37,911 bases of DNA from JAPWJZ01 sp035626855 (lineage in GTDB: Bacteria > Pseudomonadota > Alphaproteobacteria > Micavibrionales > UBA2020): NCBI GenBank assembly GCA_035626855.1, contig DASPMW010000019.1, forward strand, positions 1 to 37,911. The letters run 5' to 3'. The position numbers were made by a program, and so were the translations under genes. The notes under the pieces were generated by a model. It was not told the DNA's origin. It saw only the letters and a program-made list of their open reading frames with translations, and made no database searches. This document shows, piece after piece, positions 20,619 through 27,308 of this stretch (the stretch's first letter is position 1; each line of letters starts with the position of its first letter).

Positions 20619-21113
20619 ATGCTCGACGATGAAAAATTCATGCGCCTTGCCTATGAACAGGCGTTCAAAGGCTATAGCGAGGGGGGCTGCCCGATCGGCG
20701 GCGTGCTTGTCCATAATGCGACCGGCAAGGTACTGGGCGCGGGGCACAATGCACTCGTGCAGGAAGGCAACCCGATCCTCCATGGCGAGATGGCGGCTCT
20801 GCGCGCGGCCGGCCGCATGGCCGACCGGCACGATACAACGATGTATACGACGCTGCAGCCCTGCTTCATGTGCACGGGCACCATTGTGCAATTCGGGATT
20901 CCGCGCGTGGTTATTGCGGATGCGGAAAATGCGTCGTCGGATGAAACGATCCACTTCCTGCGCAGCCGCGGGATCGAGGTCGTTGTGATGGATAAAAACA
21001 GCAGCCGGGCCGCGCAGGATTGCATCGCGCTTTGCTCCCGCTTCAAGGCGGAAAATCCGCAATTGTGGCTGGAGGATTGGGGCGGCGGACGGAATCCCGC
21101 ACTAGGCCCTTGA
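20619..21113 (+). CDS. Cytosine deaminase, yeast Fcy1-like
   Basis: 164 residues, cytidine-deaminase fold. Zinc ligands are His55 with the catalytic Glu57 (HGEMAAL) and Cys82/Cys85 (PCFMC). It resembles the fungal cytosine deaminase far more than a generic bacterial deaminase: GYSEGGCPIGGVLV, LGAGHN (Asn44), DTTMYTTLQPCFMCTGTIVQ, FGIPRVVIAD, RGIEVVVMD and the C-terminal WLEDWGG, which aligns with WFEDIGE and supplies the substrate-binding Asp. Expected reaction: cytosine to uracil plus ammonia (pyrimidine salvage). The ATG at 20619 is chosen because GGAGA lies 8 nt upstream; an in-frame GTG at 20613 is too close. Guanine or other base deamination cannot be excluded. Confidence 0.85.
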   Translation: MLDDEKFMRLAYEQAFKGYSEGGCPIGGVLVHNATGKVLGAGHNALVQEGNPILHGEMAALRAAGRMADRHDTTMYTTLQPCFMCTGTIVQFGIPRVVIADAENASSDETIHFLRSRGIEVVVMDKNSSRAAQDCIALCSRFKAENPQLWLEDWGGGRNPALGP

Positions 21114-21133
21114 TAAAGAACAAGGATTTGATA

Positions 21134-21162
21134 TTGTTTTTCATAACCTGAAGTGCTAGAGT
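21134..21162 (+). promoter_or_regulatory. Promoter of the four-gene cassette
   Basis: TTGTTT (21134-21139), 17-bp spacer, TAGAGT (21157-21162), the same -10 as the nitronate monooxygenase promoter. The start is expected near 21169, about 46 nt before the GTG at 21215. Confidence 0.45.
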
Positions 21163-21177
21163 AGCTGAATTTCCAGC

Positions 21178-21194
21178 GGCGGCCAAAGGCCGCC
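21178..21194 (+). other. Perfect hairpin in the leader of the four-gene cassette
   Basis: GGCGGCC-AAA-GGCCGCC (21178-21194), a 7-bp GC stem with a 3-nt loop, 20 nt before the GTG start. There is no T-run, so it is not a normal terminator. It may protect the 5' end or modulate initiation at a start that lacks a strong ribosome site. Confidence 0.5.
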
Positions 21195-21214
21195 ATTTCA
21201 ACCGCGGGTGTGCC

Positions 21215-21865
21215 GTGAGCTACGACTTCAGCTATATCCTCGCCGACGACCTCGGCCATATCGAGCGCGCGCGCATGGTATCGGAAGATATCCGCGATGG
21301 CGCGCGCGCGGATTATATCGCCTATCATGCGACGCTGAAAAACAGCGCCGAGGCGCTGATCATCGCCGGCAACAAGGCGACTGCGCGCGATATAGACGAG
21401 GCGATCGACAGGCTGTCTACATCCCTGCAAACGGAAAAGCTTTCGGCAGGGTTATACAGCGCCAATCGCGAGACCATTACCACGCTCCGCCGTGACAACG
21501 AGGCATCGCAAAACACCGCGAGCGGGTTGATACCCGAGGTAAAGAAACTCCGAGACGTCTTCCAGTTTCTGACAACCGCTGAAGAAGTCGCGAAGGATTA
21601 TCCGCAGGAGCATACGACAGCCACGAAGGACATGACCCTGCGCCTGTCACTGACACTCCGGCTGCTCGAACAACTGGCGCCCAATGGCGCGCAGCGCGTC
21701 GCGGTGCTCGACCGCACCGCGCGCCAGCTCGATACGCTGGGCGAAAAATTCGCGCAGGCATTGAAACACAAAGCCGCCGCCAGCTATTTACTGTCGGGCC
21801 CGGGCGCGCAAATGAAAGCGCCCCGCGTTGCAAGCTTCCGCAGGAACAAGGCGTTGATCGCATGA
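21215..21865 (+). CDS. Four-gene helical cassette, protein 1
   Basis: 216 residues from the GTG at 21215. All-helical and highly charged with likely coiled coils (about 55-110 and 145-185); no signal or membrane segment. The motif ADYIAYH (32-38) is a version of A-[DE]-Y-x-[AK]-[YFW]-[HK], found at about the same place in all four proteins of the cassette. HIERARMVSEDI (15-26) matches LVERADMVANAF in protein 2. The C-terminus is VASFRRNKALIA, one of the F-R basic tails. The next gene starts inside its last codons (ATGA overlap). No known family; no function can be assigned. Confidence 0.8.
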   Translation: MSYDFSYILADDLGHIERARMVSEDIRDGARADYIAYHATLKNSAEALIIAGNKATARDIDEAIDRLSTSLQTEKLSAGLYSANRETITTLRRDNEASQNTASGLIPEVKKLRDVFQFLTTAEEVAKDYPQEHTTATKDMTLRLSLTLRLLEQLAPNGAQRVAVLDRTARQLDTLGEKFAQALKHKAAASYLLSGPGAQMKAPRVASFRRNKALIA

Positions 21866-22518
21866 AGGACTACGCGCAAATCGTTTACTCCCCGCATCTC
21901 GGCCTGGTCGAGCGCGCCGATATGGTGGCGAATGCCTTTAACCAGAGCGGGGAGAATGCAGCAGACTACCGCGCCTTCAAGCAGGCTGCGGACAAGCGCG
22001 TAACCGGCGCAATGGCAAAAGCGATCATTCTCGGCCAGTCGCGCCTGTCGCAGGAATTGCAGACCTTGACCGATATCATCGGCCATGCGGGCGGTGCGCT
22101 GACCCCGGGCGAAGTCACGACCAGCAAGAAAAAACTGGAGGACCTTCGCGCGCAGCATTTCCGCGAGGCGCAGGACAACGAGCGGCTGAAGTCCGACACA
22201 GACTCCCTCAGCCAGCTGTTTACCATCCTCGCGCGCGCGGAGGAGAAAATGACCGGTTTCGACCCCGCCGCCGTCCAGCAGACGCGCGAGGCGATCACGC
22301 ATATGAACCAGTACCATGCGCAGGCGACGACCGACGAGATCACCTCCCGTATGCAGGAGCGGACGATGGACGGGCTGCAGGAACTGCTGCCGCTGAGCGA
22401 ACAGGACAATGCAAGCGCGGCGAAGAAGGACGAATTTGCCGGGCTGCTGAAGGCCGGTTTAACCATCCCCGCGCCGACGCCCGCCCCCGCCACTGCGAAA
22501 TTCCGGCGCAAACCATGA
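21862..22518 (+). CDS. Four-gene helical cassette, protein 2
   Basis: 218 residues, helical, rich in Gln, Lys and Glu. Shared features: LVERADMVANAF (15-26), like protein 1, and ADYRAFK (34-40). The middle (about 110-160) has heptad-like spacing. The tail IPAPTPAPATAKFRRKP consists of a Pro-Ala linker and the F-R-R-K end. It overlaps the preceding gene by 4 nt and the following gene by 4 nt, so the proteins are made in linked amounts and may form a complex. Function unknown. Confidence 0.82.
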   Translation: MKDYAQIVYSPHLGLVERADMVANAFNQSGENAADYRAFKQAADKRVTGAMAKAIILGQSRLSQELQTLTDIIGHAGGALTPGEVTTSKKKLEDLRAQHFREAQDNERLKSDTDSLSQLFTILARAEEKMTGFDPAAVQQTREAITHMNQYHAQATTDEITSRMQERTMDGLQELLPLSEQDNASAAKKDEFAGLLKAGLTIPAPTPAPATAKFRRKP

Positions 22519-23177
22519 CCACGGATTTCAACACCATTTTTCACGATGTGAAAAACGATTTCGCCGGCAAGACGACGGCGGCAATTTCCGCCTGGAATGC
22601 AGGCGGCGACAACCAGGCCGAATATCGCGCCTGGCATGCGGCGGAGATCGTATCCTATCAGCAGCTGATGGCGCGGTGCCGCGAGCTGCTCGACAACAAG
22701 CCGATGGACGACGCGCTGACCCAGTTCGAGCGGCATATGCCGAACGAACCCGTGGCGCTGGCCGAGGCTCTCGCGGCGCTCGATGTGAAAATCGGGGAGA
22801 ACGAAAAGATACTCAAGGAAAATGCCGCGGCATTTGACAGGCAGCGCAGCCGCCTCGGCGCGATCGTCTTCGCGGAAAACATGATGCAGGGCTTCCCGGC
22901 GGTACTGCTCGATGAATCGAAGGCCGCGCAGAAAGACCTGAACGACACCTCCCTCATCGGCAGCATCGACCGCGTGCGCCGGAGTCACGTATCCCGCTTT
23001 GCCCGCGCCAAGGACCAGGCGCTGCGCCAGATCGAGCGGCTGGAGCAAAAAGCGGCGAAGGAACAGCTGAGCGCGCGGGAGCAGTTCAACATGGTGCTGG
23101 AGCGCGGCTTCGCGGTCGCGGCGCCTGTTCCCGCACCGCAGACGGCAAGCTTCACGCGCAAGCCGAAGGCGGGTTGA
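22515..23177 (+). CDS. Four-gene helical cassette, protein 3
   Basis: 220 residues. AEYRAWH (35-41) is its version of the shared motif. Long helices at about 85-120 and 155-200 (DQALRQIERLEQKAAKEQLS) look like coiled coil. The end is APVPAPQTASFTRKPKAG, closely parallel to PAPATAKFRRKP of protein 2. It starts by an ATGA overlap with protein 2 and is followed after 1 nt by protein 4. It is cytoplasmic by sequence, without enzyme motifs. It may be a structural or effector protein. Confidence 0.82.
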   Translation: MTTDFNTIFHDVKNDFAGKTTAAISAWNAGGDNQAEYRAWHAAEIVSYQQLMARCRELLDNKPMDDALTQFERHMPNEPVALAEALAALDVKIGENEKILKENAAAFDRQRSRLGAIVFAENMMQGFPAVLLDESKAAQKDLNDTSLIGSIDRVRRSHVSRFARAKDQALRQIERLEQKAAKEQLSAREQFNMVLERGFAVAAPVPAPQTASFTRKPKAG

Positions 23178-23178
23178 G

Positions 23179-23829
23179 ATGGCGTCGCGCAGCATCATGG
23201 ATATCTTCAATGACGCCGCACTGACCGCGGTTGGCAAGGCAGATGAAATCTCCTTCGCGGCGAGTGGCAGCACGCCGCACGCCGCCGAATACGCGAAATT
23301 CAAAAACGACGAAGGCGACAAGATTGACAAGCTGAAACGCGAGGCGGATGCGCTGCTGCTGTCATCTCTCCTGACCGAAGTCGAAGCGGTCGCGGAACGC
23401 ATCATGGAGGACGGCCTGGCCGAAGGCGAGTCCGACGACCATGCGCGCGGCTTGCACGATTTCGAAGCCCGCGCTGCGGACGGGCGCGCGGCGATCGTCG
23501 GCATCCGCAACGACCTTGTGCCCGTCGAGGCCACGTTCAGGCTCTTTCAGCAGGCGGAAAAAACCATGATCGGCATGCCGCCAAATAGCCGCGAAGAGAC
23601 ACGCCTTGCGCTGCAAACGATCGAAATCATCAAGGGCGAAGCCGCGAAGATTGAAAACAAGCTGCAGGATGTGTCGGACGCGGTCGGCATGGCCTGGAAC
23701 ATGCTCGGTGATGTGCGCGACCACCATCGCCGCGAGAGCGACAAGGCGAAGTTGCATGAATACCTCGACAACGGTCTTTCGACCGACAAGCCCCTCTCCG
23801 CCCCTGCTCCCGCGCGCTTCCGCCGCTAA
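23179..23829 (+). CDS. Four-gene helical cassette, protein 4
   Basis: 216 residues. AEYAKFK (36-42) is its version of the shared motif. The rest is acidic and helical, with many Glu/Asp and several Met. The tail ends PLSAPAPARFRR, so Phe-Arg-Arg is the very C-terminus. AAGG in the end of the previous gene may act as ribosome site for the ATG at 23179. It is the last gene of the cassette; only a weak 5-bp hairpin (CATCC/GGATG, 23833-23855) follows. Function unknown. Confidence 0.8.
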   Translation: MASRSIMDIFNDAALTAVGKADEISFAASGSTPHAAEYAKFKNDEGDKIDKLKREADALLLSSLLTEVEAVAERIMEDGLAEGESDDHARGLHDFEARAADGRAAIVGIRNDLVPVEATFRLFQQAEKTMIGMPPNSREETRLALQTIEIIKGEAAKIENKLQDVSDAVGMAWNMLGDVRDHHRRESDKAKLHEYLDNGLSTDKPLSAPAPARFRR

Positions 23830-23893
23830 TCTCATCCTTCGCTTCGGTCTGGATGACAATTCATATGACAAAAAGATTTTTTGCATTTGAGAC

Positions 23894-23921
23894 TTGATAG
23901 CAATGCGCTGGGGATTAGGTT
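23894..23921 (+). promoter_or_regulatory. Promoter for the aldo/keto reductase gene
   Basis: TTGATA (23894-23899), 16-bp spacer, TAGGTT (23916-23921). The start near 23929 gives a 30-nt leader containing AAGGAG. Confidence 0.5.
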
Positions 23922-23958
23922 AGGCCGCACGTTCCCACCCCTCTCAAGGAGACTCCCC

Positions 23959-24993
23959 ATGGAAACCCGCCAGCTCGGCCGCTCCGGCCTTCATGTTCCT
24001 GTTCTCAGCCTCGGCACCGGCACCTTCGGCGGCAAGGGGGAGTTTTTCAGCAAATGGGGAACGACGGATGTAAAGGAAGCGACGCGCCTCGTCGATTTCT
24101 GCCTCGATGCCGGCGTAAACTTTTTTGACACCGCGAATATCTATTCCGCCGGGGCGTCGGAGGAAGTGTTGGGCGGCGCGATCAAGGGCCGCCGCGACAA
24201 AGTGCTCATTTCGACCAAGGCCACCTTCCCGATGGGCGACGGCCCGAACAACCAGGGATCATCGCGCCACCACCTGCTCAAGCAGTGCGACGAGAGCCTG
24301 AAGCGGCTCGGCACCGACTATATCGACCTCTACTTCATGCATGGCTTTGACGGGGTAACGCCGGTCGAGGAAACGATGGGCACGCTCAATGATCTGGTGA
24401 AGGCTGGCAAGATCCGCTATATCGGCGCGTCCAATTTCTCCGGCTGGCATGTCGTGAAATCGCAGAACGTGGCCGAAAAATACGGCTGGGCGAAATACGT
24501 ATCCTATCAGGGCTATTATTCGCTGATCGGCCGCGACTATGAATGGGAGCTGATGCCCGCCAATCTCGACCAGGGGCTCGGCACGATGGTCTGGAGCCCG
24601 CTCGGCTGGGGCCGCCTCACCGGCAAGATCCGCCGCGGCGAAAAGCCGAAGGAAGGCCGCATTGCGCAGGGCGGCGGCGATCATGGGCCTGAAGTGGAGG
24701 ACGAATATCTCTACACCGTCGTCGATGCGCTTGACGCCGTCGCGAAGGAAACCGGCAAGACCGTGCCGCAAATCGCGCTCAACTGGCTGCTGCAGCGACC
24801 GGGCATCTCCAACATCGTCATCGGCGCCCGCAACGAGGAGCAGCTGAAGCAGAACCTTGCGGCGACAGGCTGGAACCTGACGCAGGAACAGGTGGCGACG
24901 CTGGATGCGGCGTCCGCCAAAACTCCCGCCTATCCCTACTGGCACCAGATGGGCAACGAGACCCTCAATCCCAAGCCTGTGAAATGGAAGTAG
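23959..24993 (+). CDS. Aldo/keto reductase
   Basis: 344 residues, NAD(P)H-dependent TIM-barrel oxidoreductase. The catalytic tetrad is complete: Asp57 and Tyr62 (FFDTANIYSAGASEEVLG), Lys87 (ISTKATF) and His128 (YFMHGFD). Coenzyme-binding blocks are NWLLQRPGISNIVIGARNEE and QLKQNLAATGW. The N-terminus METRQLGRSGLHVPVLSLGT is typical of the YajO/Tas/AKR11-12-like group. The true substrate cannot be told from sequence. The ATG at 23959 has AAGGAG 7 nt upstream; the 26 in-frame residues before it are not part of the conserved start. Cytoplasmic. Confidence 0.92.
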   Translation: METRQLGRSGLHVPVLSLGTGTFGGKGEFFSKWGTTDVKEATRLVDFCLDAGVNFFDTANIYSAGASEEVLGGAIKGRRDKVLISTKATFPMGDGPNNQGSSRHHLLKQCDESLKRLGTDYIDLYFMHGFDGVTPVEETMGTLNDLVKAGKIRYIGASNFSGWHVVKSQNVAEKYGWAKYVSYQGYYSLIGRDYEWELMPANLDQGLGTMVWSPLGWGRLTGKIRRGEKPKEGRIAQGGGDHGPEVEDEYLYTVVDALDAVAKETGKTVPQIALNWLLQRPGISNIVIGARNEEQLKQNLAATGWNLTQEQVATLDAASAKTPAYPYWHQMGNETLNPKPVKWK

Positions 24994-25014
24994 GAAAAAG
25001 ATAAAAGACATCTT

Positions 25015-25049
25015 CGCGCCGCTTTCGGTTATGCTCGCAAAGCGGCGCG
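25015..25049 (+). terminator. Probable terminator after the aldo/keto reductase
   Basis: Perfect 11-bp stem CGCGCCGCTTT (25015-25025) and AAAGCGGCGCG (25039-25049) with a 13-nt loop, followed by ATTCATTTT. The T-run is imperfect, and the hairpin ends 9 nt before the GGAGG of the next gene, so it may be an intra-operonic attenuator or processing site instead. Confidence 0.55.
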
Positions 25050-25070
25050 ATTCATTTTGGAGGATGTTTA

Positions 25071-25676
25071 TTGGCGTTCGAGCTGTTCAAGGATAGCCTC
25101 TTCGTGCTTGCGGCCTTCCTGTTGCTGTGGAACGTCAACATCCTCGTCTTCAACCGCGGTATCCCGAATATCCGCACCGCCCCCGCCATCCGCAAAAAGA
25201 TCATCGCGCTGCTGCAGGAGCATGAGGCGGGCCGACCCGACCGCAGCCAGCCTTATATCGTTTACGACCTTGGCTCGGGGAACGGTCTTTTCGCGCGGCA
25301 GATCGCGCGCAGCATGCCGCAGGCAAAAGTGGTCGGTGTTGAAATTTCCGCGCCGTCAATCGCCTGGTCGGTATGGGTCCAGCGCCTGTTGAAAATTCCC
25401 AATCTCGAATATCGCCATGCCGATGTTTTCGCGACGCAGCTGCACGATGCCGGCGCGGTCGTGCTGTTTTTCTACCAGCTCGATAAGCTGGGCGCGAAGC
25501 TGCATGCGGAGCTGAAACCCGGCACGCTGATCACTTCCAACAAGTTCCGGCTGGGCGACGGCTGGCAGCCACTGCAAAGCCTTAAGGTTAAAACCCTCTA
25601 TCCCTTCCAGAAGCGGTTGTTCGTCTACATGAAGACAGCCCTTCAATATGTCGTCTTTGCCGGCGCGATCGGCTGA
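25071..25676 (+). CDS. Membrane-anchored class I SAM methyltransferase, FAM173-like
   Basis: 201 residues from a TTG at 25071 with GGAGG 7 nt upstream. One N-terminal membrane helix (about 5-27) is followed by a Rossmann methyltransferase core: motif I YDLGSGNGLFARQIA (65-79) and acidic end of strand 2 VVGVEIS (87-93). The second half, VLFFYQLDKLGAKLHAELKP and then a strand with SNKF, matches the layout of the ATPSCKMT/ANTKMT (FAM173) group, which methylates lysines in ATP synthase c-subunits and ADP/ATP carriers. A membrane-protein lysine target is therefore plausible but inferred. No target gene is nearby. Confidence 0.8.
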   Translation: MAFELFKDSLFVLAAFLLLWNVNILVFNRGIPNIRTAPAIRKKIIALLQEHEAGRPDRSQPYIVYDLGSGNGLFARQIARSMPQAKVVGVEISAPSIAWSVWVQRLLKIPNLEYRHADVFATQLHDAGAVVLFFYQLDKLGAKLHAELKPGTLITSNKFRLGDGWQPLQSLKVKTLYPFQKRLFVYMKTALQYVVFAGAIG

Positions 25677-25687
25677 GCGGGAATCAT

Positions 25688-25716
25688 TTGACGGTATTTC
25701 ATAATACAGCTAGAGT
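25688..25716 (+). promoter_or_regulatory. Promoter for the nitronate monooxygenase gene, leaderless arrangement
   Basis: TTGACG (25688-25693), 17-bp spacer, TAGAGT (25711-25716). The ATG at 25723 is 6 nt beyond the -10, so transcription should start at or next to the A of the ATG. No ribosome site precedes the gene. Confidence 0.62.
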
Positions 25717-25722
25717 TTCGCC

Positions 25723-26769
25723 ATGGCTCAAAACACCTCCGTGACCGAGACCCTCAAGGATGCGACCACGCTGCCGCTGATCGTCGCGCCGCTCTTCCTC
25801 AATTCCGTGCCCGAACTGGTGCTGGCCTCCGTCAGGGAAGGCTTTGTCGGCTCGATCCCCGCCTTCGGCCAGTACACAACCGAAGGCTTCGACCAGTGGC
25901 TGACCGAGATCGACGCGGGCATCGAAAAATTGAAATCCGAAAATCCCGGCGCGAAGATCGGCCCCTATGCGGCCAATCTTATCTTCAAGGACACCAACGC
26001 GCGGATCGAGGCGGATCTCGATGCCGTTATCCGGCACCGCGTGCCGATCGTGATGGCCTCCGCCGAAGCGAGCCGCGAGCAGATTGAAAAAATCCATGCC
26101 TATGGCGGCATCGTGCTGCACGATGTCGCGAGCCTTGCCGAAGCGAAGCGCGCGCTCGACGCCGGCGCGGACGGGCTGATCGCCATCACTGCGGGCGGCG
26201 GCGGACAGGGCAGCACGATGAACCCCTTCGTTTTCATCAATGAACTGCGCCGCATTTTCGACGGGCCGATTGCGCTGGCCGGCGGCCTTGCGACCGGACA
26301 CGACATCGCAGCAGCGGAAAGCATCGGCGCTGATTTCGCGATCATGGGCACGCGCTTCCTCGCCACCGAAGAGGCGCGCGCTGACCAAGCTTACAAGCAG
26401 ATGATCGTCGACAGTATGGCCAGCGACATTATTTATACCTCTGCCTTTACGGCGCAGCCGGCCAACTTCCTGAAAGACAGCATCACCAAGGAAGGTTTCG
26501 ACGCCGAAAAGGTGCGCAAGGAAGGAACAGCCGCGCCGCGCATTACGCCGCCGCCCGGCGAAAAGTCGAAGGCCTGGAAACTGGTCTGGGCGGCGGGACA
26601 GACGGTCAGCCAGATCAACGATATTCCGTCCGTCGCCGAGCTTGGCGCGCGGCTGAAAAAGGAATACAAGGCGGCGAAGGAAGAAATCGCCATCCGTCTC
26701 GGCCTGCTGCCGAAACCGGCGAACAGCGGCAGCCTCCCGGCCAAGGCCAAGCCGCCCAAATTCGGCTGA
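25723..26769 (+). CDS. Nitronate monooxygenase family protein
   Basis: 348 residues, FMN-dependent TIM barrel of the nitronate monooxygenase (2-nitropropane dioxygenase) family. Typical blocks: PLIVAPLFLNSVPELVLAS near the N-terminus, GPYAANLIFKDTNARIEADL, DGLIAITAGGGGQGS (Gly-rich flavin-phosphate loop), GPIALAGGLATGHDIAAAES and GADFAIMGTRFLATEEA. It oxidises alkyl nitronates, releasing nitrite. The C-terminus extends past the barrel into a Lys/Ala/Pro-rich end, GSLPAKAKPPKFG, of the tail type seen in the unknown proteins here. The truncated haemoglobin gene starts 7 nt after its stop, so the two are co-transcribed and may share a nitrogen-oxide detoxification role. Confidence 0.9.
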   Translation: MAQNTSVTETLKDATTLPLIVAPLFLNSVPELVLASVREGFVGSIPAFGQYTTEGFDQWLTEIDAGIEKLKSENPGAKIGPYAANLIFKDTNARIEADLDAVIRHRVPIVMASAEASREQIEKIHAYGGIVLHDVASLAEAKRALDAGADGLIAITAGGGGQGSTMNPFVFINELRRIFDGPIALAGGLATGHDIAAAESIGADFAIMGTRFLATEEARADQAYKQMIVDSMASDIIYTSAFTAQPANFLKDSITKEGFDAEKVRKEGTAAPRITPPPGEKSKAWKLVWAAGQTVSQINDIPSVAELGARLKKEYKAAKEEIAIRLGLLPKPANSGSLPAKAKPPKFG

Positions 26770-26776
26770 TCCTGCC

Positions 26777-27169
26777 ATGCCCCTCGCCGACGCCTTCAGC
26801 GAAGAGAATATCCGCGCCCTTGTCGATCGCTTTTACGGCAAGATCCGCGTCGATGCGCTGCTCGGTCCGATCTTCAACGGCGCCATCGGCGAAAGCGATG
26901 CCGATTGGCGGCCGCATCTCGACCGGCTCTATGATTTCTGGTCATCGCTGCTGCTGAAAACCGGTCGCTATAGCGGCAGCCCGCACCGCGTCCATCAGGC
27001 GCTGCCTCCATTTGACCTGCAACTGTTCGAGCGCTGGCTCGGCATTTTCGCGGAAACTGCGCGTGAGGTTTATGCGGAAGAAGCGGCGGCGCATGTCATC
27101 GGCAAGAGCCGCATGATCGCCGAAAGCCTGAAATTCAGCCTGTCGGTTTGCGCGCGGCCGAACACTTGA
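26777..27169 (+). CDS. Group III truncated haemoglobin
   Basis: 130 residues, close to the usual size of trHb3 proteins. Haem-pocket residues align with Campylobacter Ctb: Tyr20 at B10 (DRFYGKI), His47 at E7 (WRPHLDRLYDFW), proximal His73 at F8 (HRVHQALPPF) and Trp87 at G8 (LFERWLGIF). All are intact, so it should bind haem and O2 or NO. The gene lies 7 nt downstream of the nitronate monooxygenase. A small imperfect GC hairpin (AGGCCCGC/GCGGCCT, about 27173-27190) follows the stop and may terminate it. The physiological role of trHb3 is unsettled; peroxide or NO handling has been proposed for the family. Confidence 0.93.
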   Translation: MPLADAFSEENIRALVDRFYGKIRVDALLGPIFNGAIGESDADWRPHLDRLYDFWSSLLLKTGRYSGSPHRVHQALPPFDLQLFERWLGIFAETAREVYAEEAAAHVIGKSRMIAESLKFSLSVCARPNT

Positions 27170-27170
27170 T

Positions 27171-27308
27171 TTAAGGCCCGCTTGCGGCCTGTTTAGGCAA
27201 AGCGGGCTGTGGCGCGCGGAAGCGGGACTGGAAGGCCTCCGCCAGTTGCTGCCACGTCGTGCCGGGCTTGCGCAGCGCGATTTCCTTCACGAAGGCTTCA
27301 ACGCTGTC
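27171..27308 (-). pseudogene. Frame-shifted C-terminal coding remnant of the zeta-like kinase
   Basis: Immediately where the kinase frame runs into a stop, another reverse-strand frame encodes 45 residues beginning DSVEAFVKEIALRKPGTTWQ and containing AEAFQSRFRAPQPALPKQ, ending with TAA at 27173-27171. The composition is protein-like, amphipathic helix then Pro-rich end, unlike random shadow translation. Adding one base near 27309 would join both parts into a protein of about 308 residues. Either a genuine frameshift mutation or a sequence error explains it. Confidence 0.6.

Noticed and set aside
21966..23534. 522-codon minus-strand frame opposite the four-gene cassette
   Set aside because: Composition is Ser/Arg/Ala shadow; the plus-strand frames have overlapping starts and stops, shared motifs and coherent tails.
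23833..23855. Terminator after the four-gene cassette
   Set aside because: Only a 5-bp stem (CATCC/GGATG) with no T-run; probably a remnant of the dispersed TCATCCTTCGC repeat.
25699..26778. Minus-strand frame opposite nitronate monooxygenase
   Set aside because: Antisense to a clear flavoenzyme; His/Arg/Gly-rich translation without domains.
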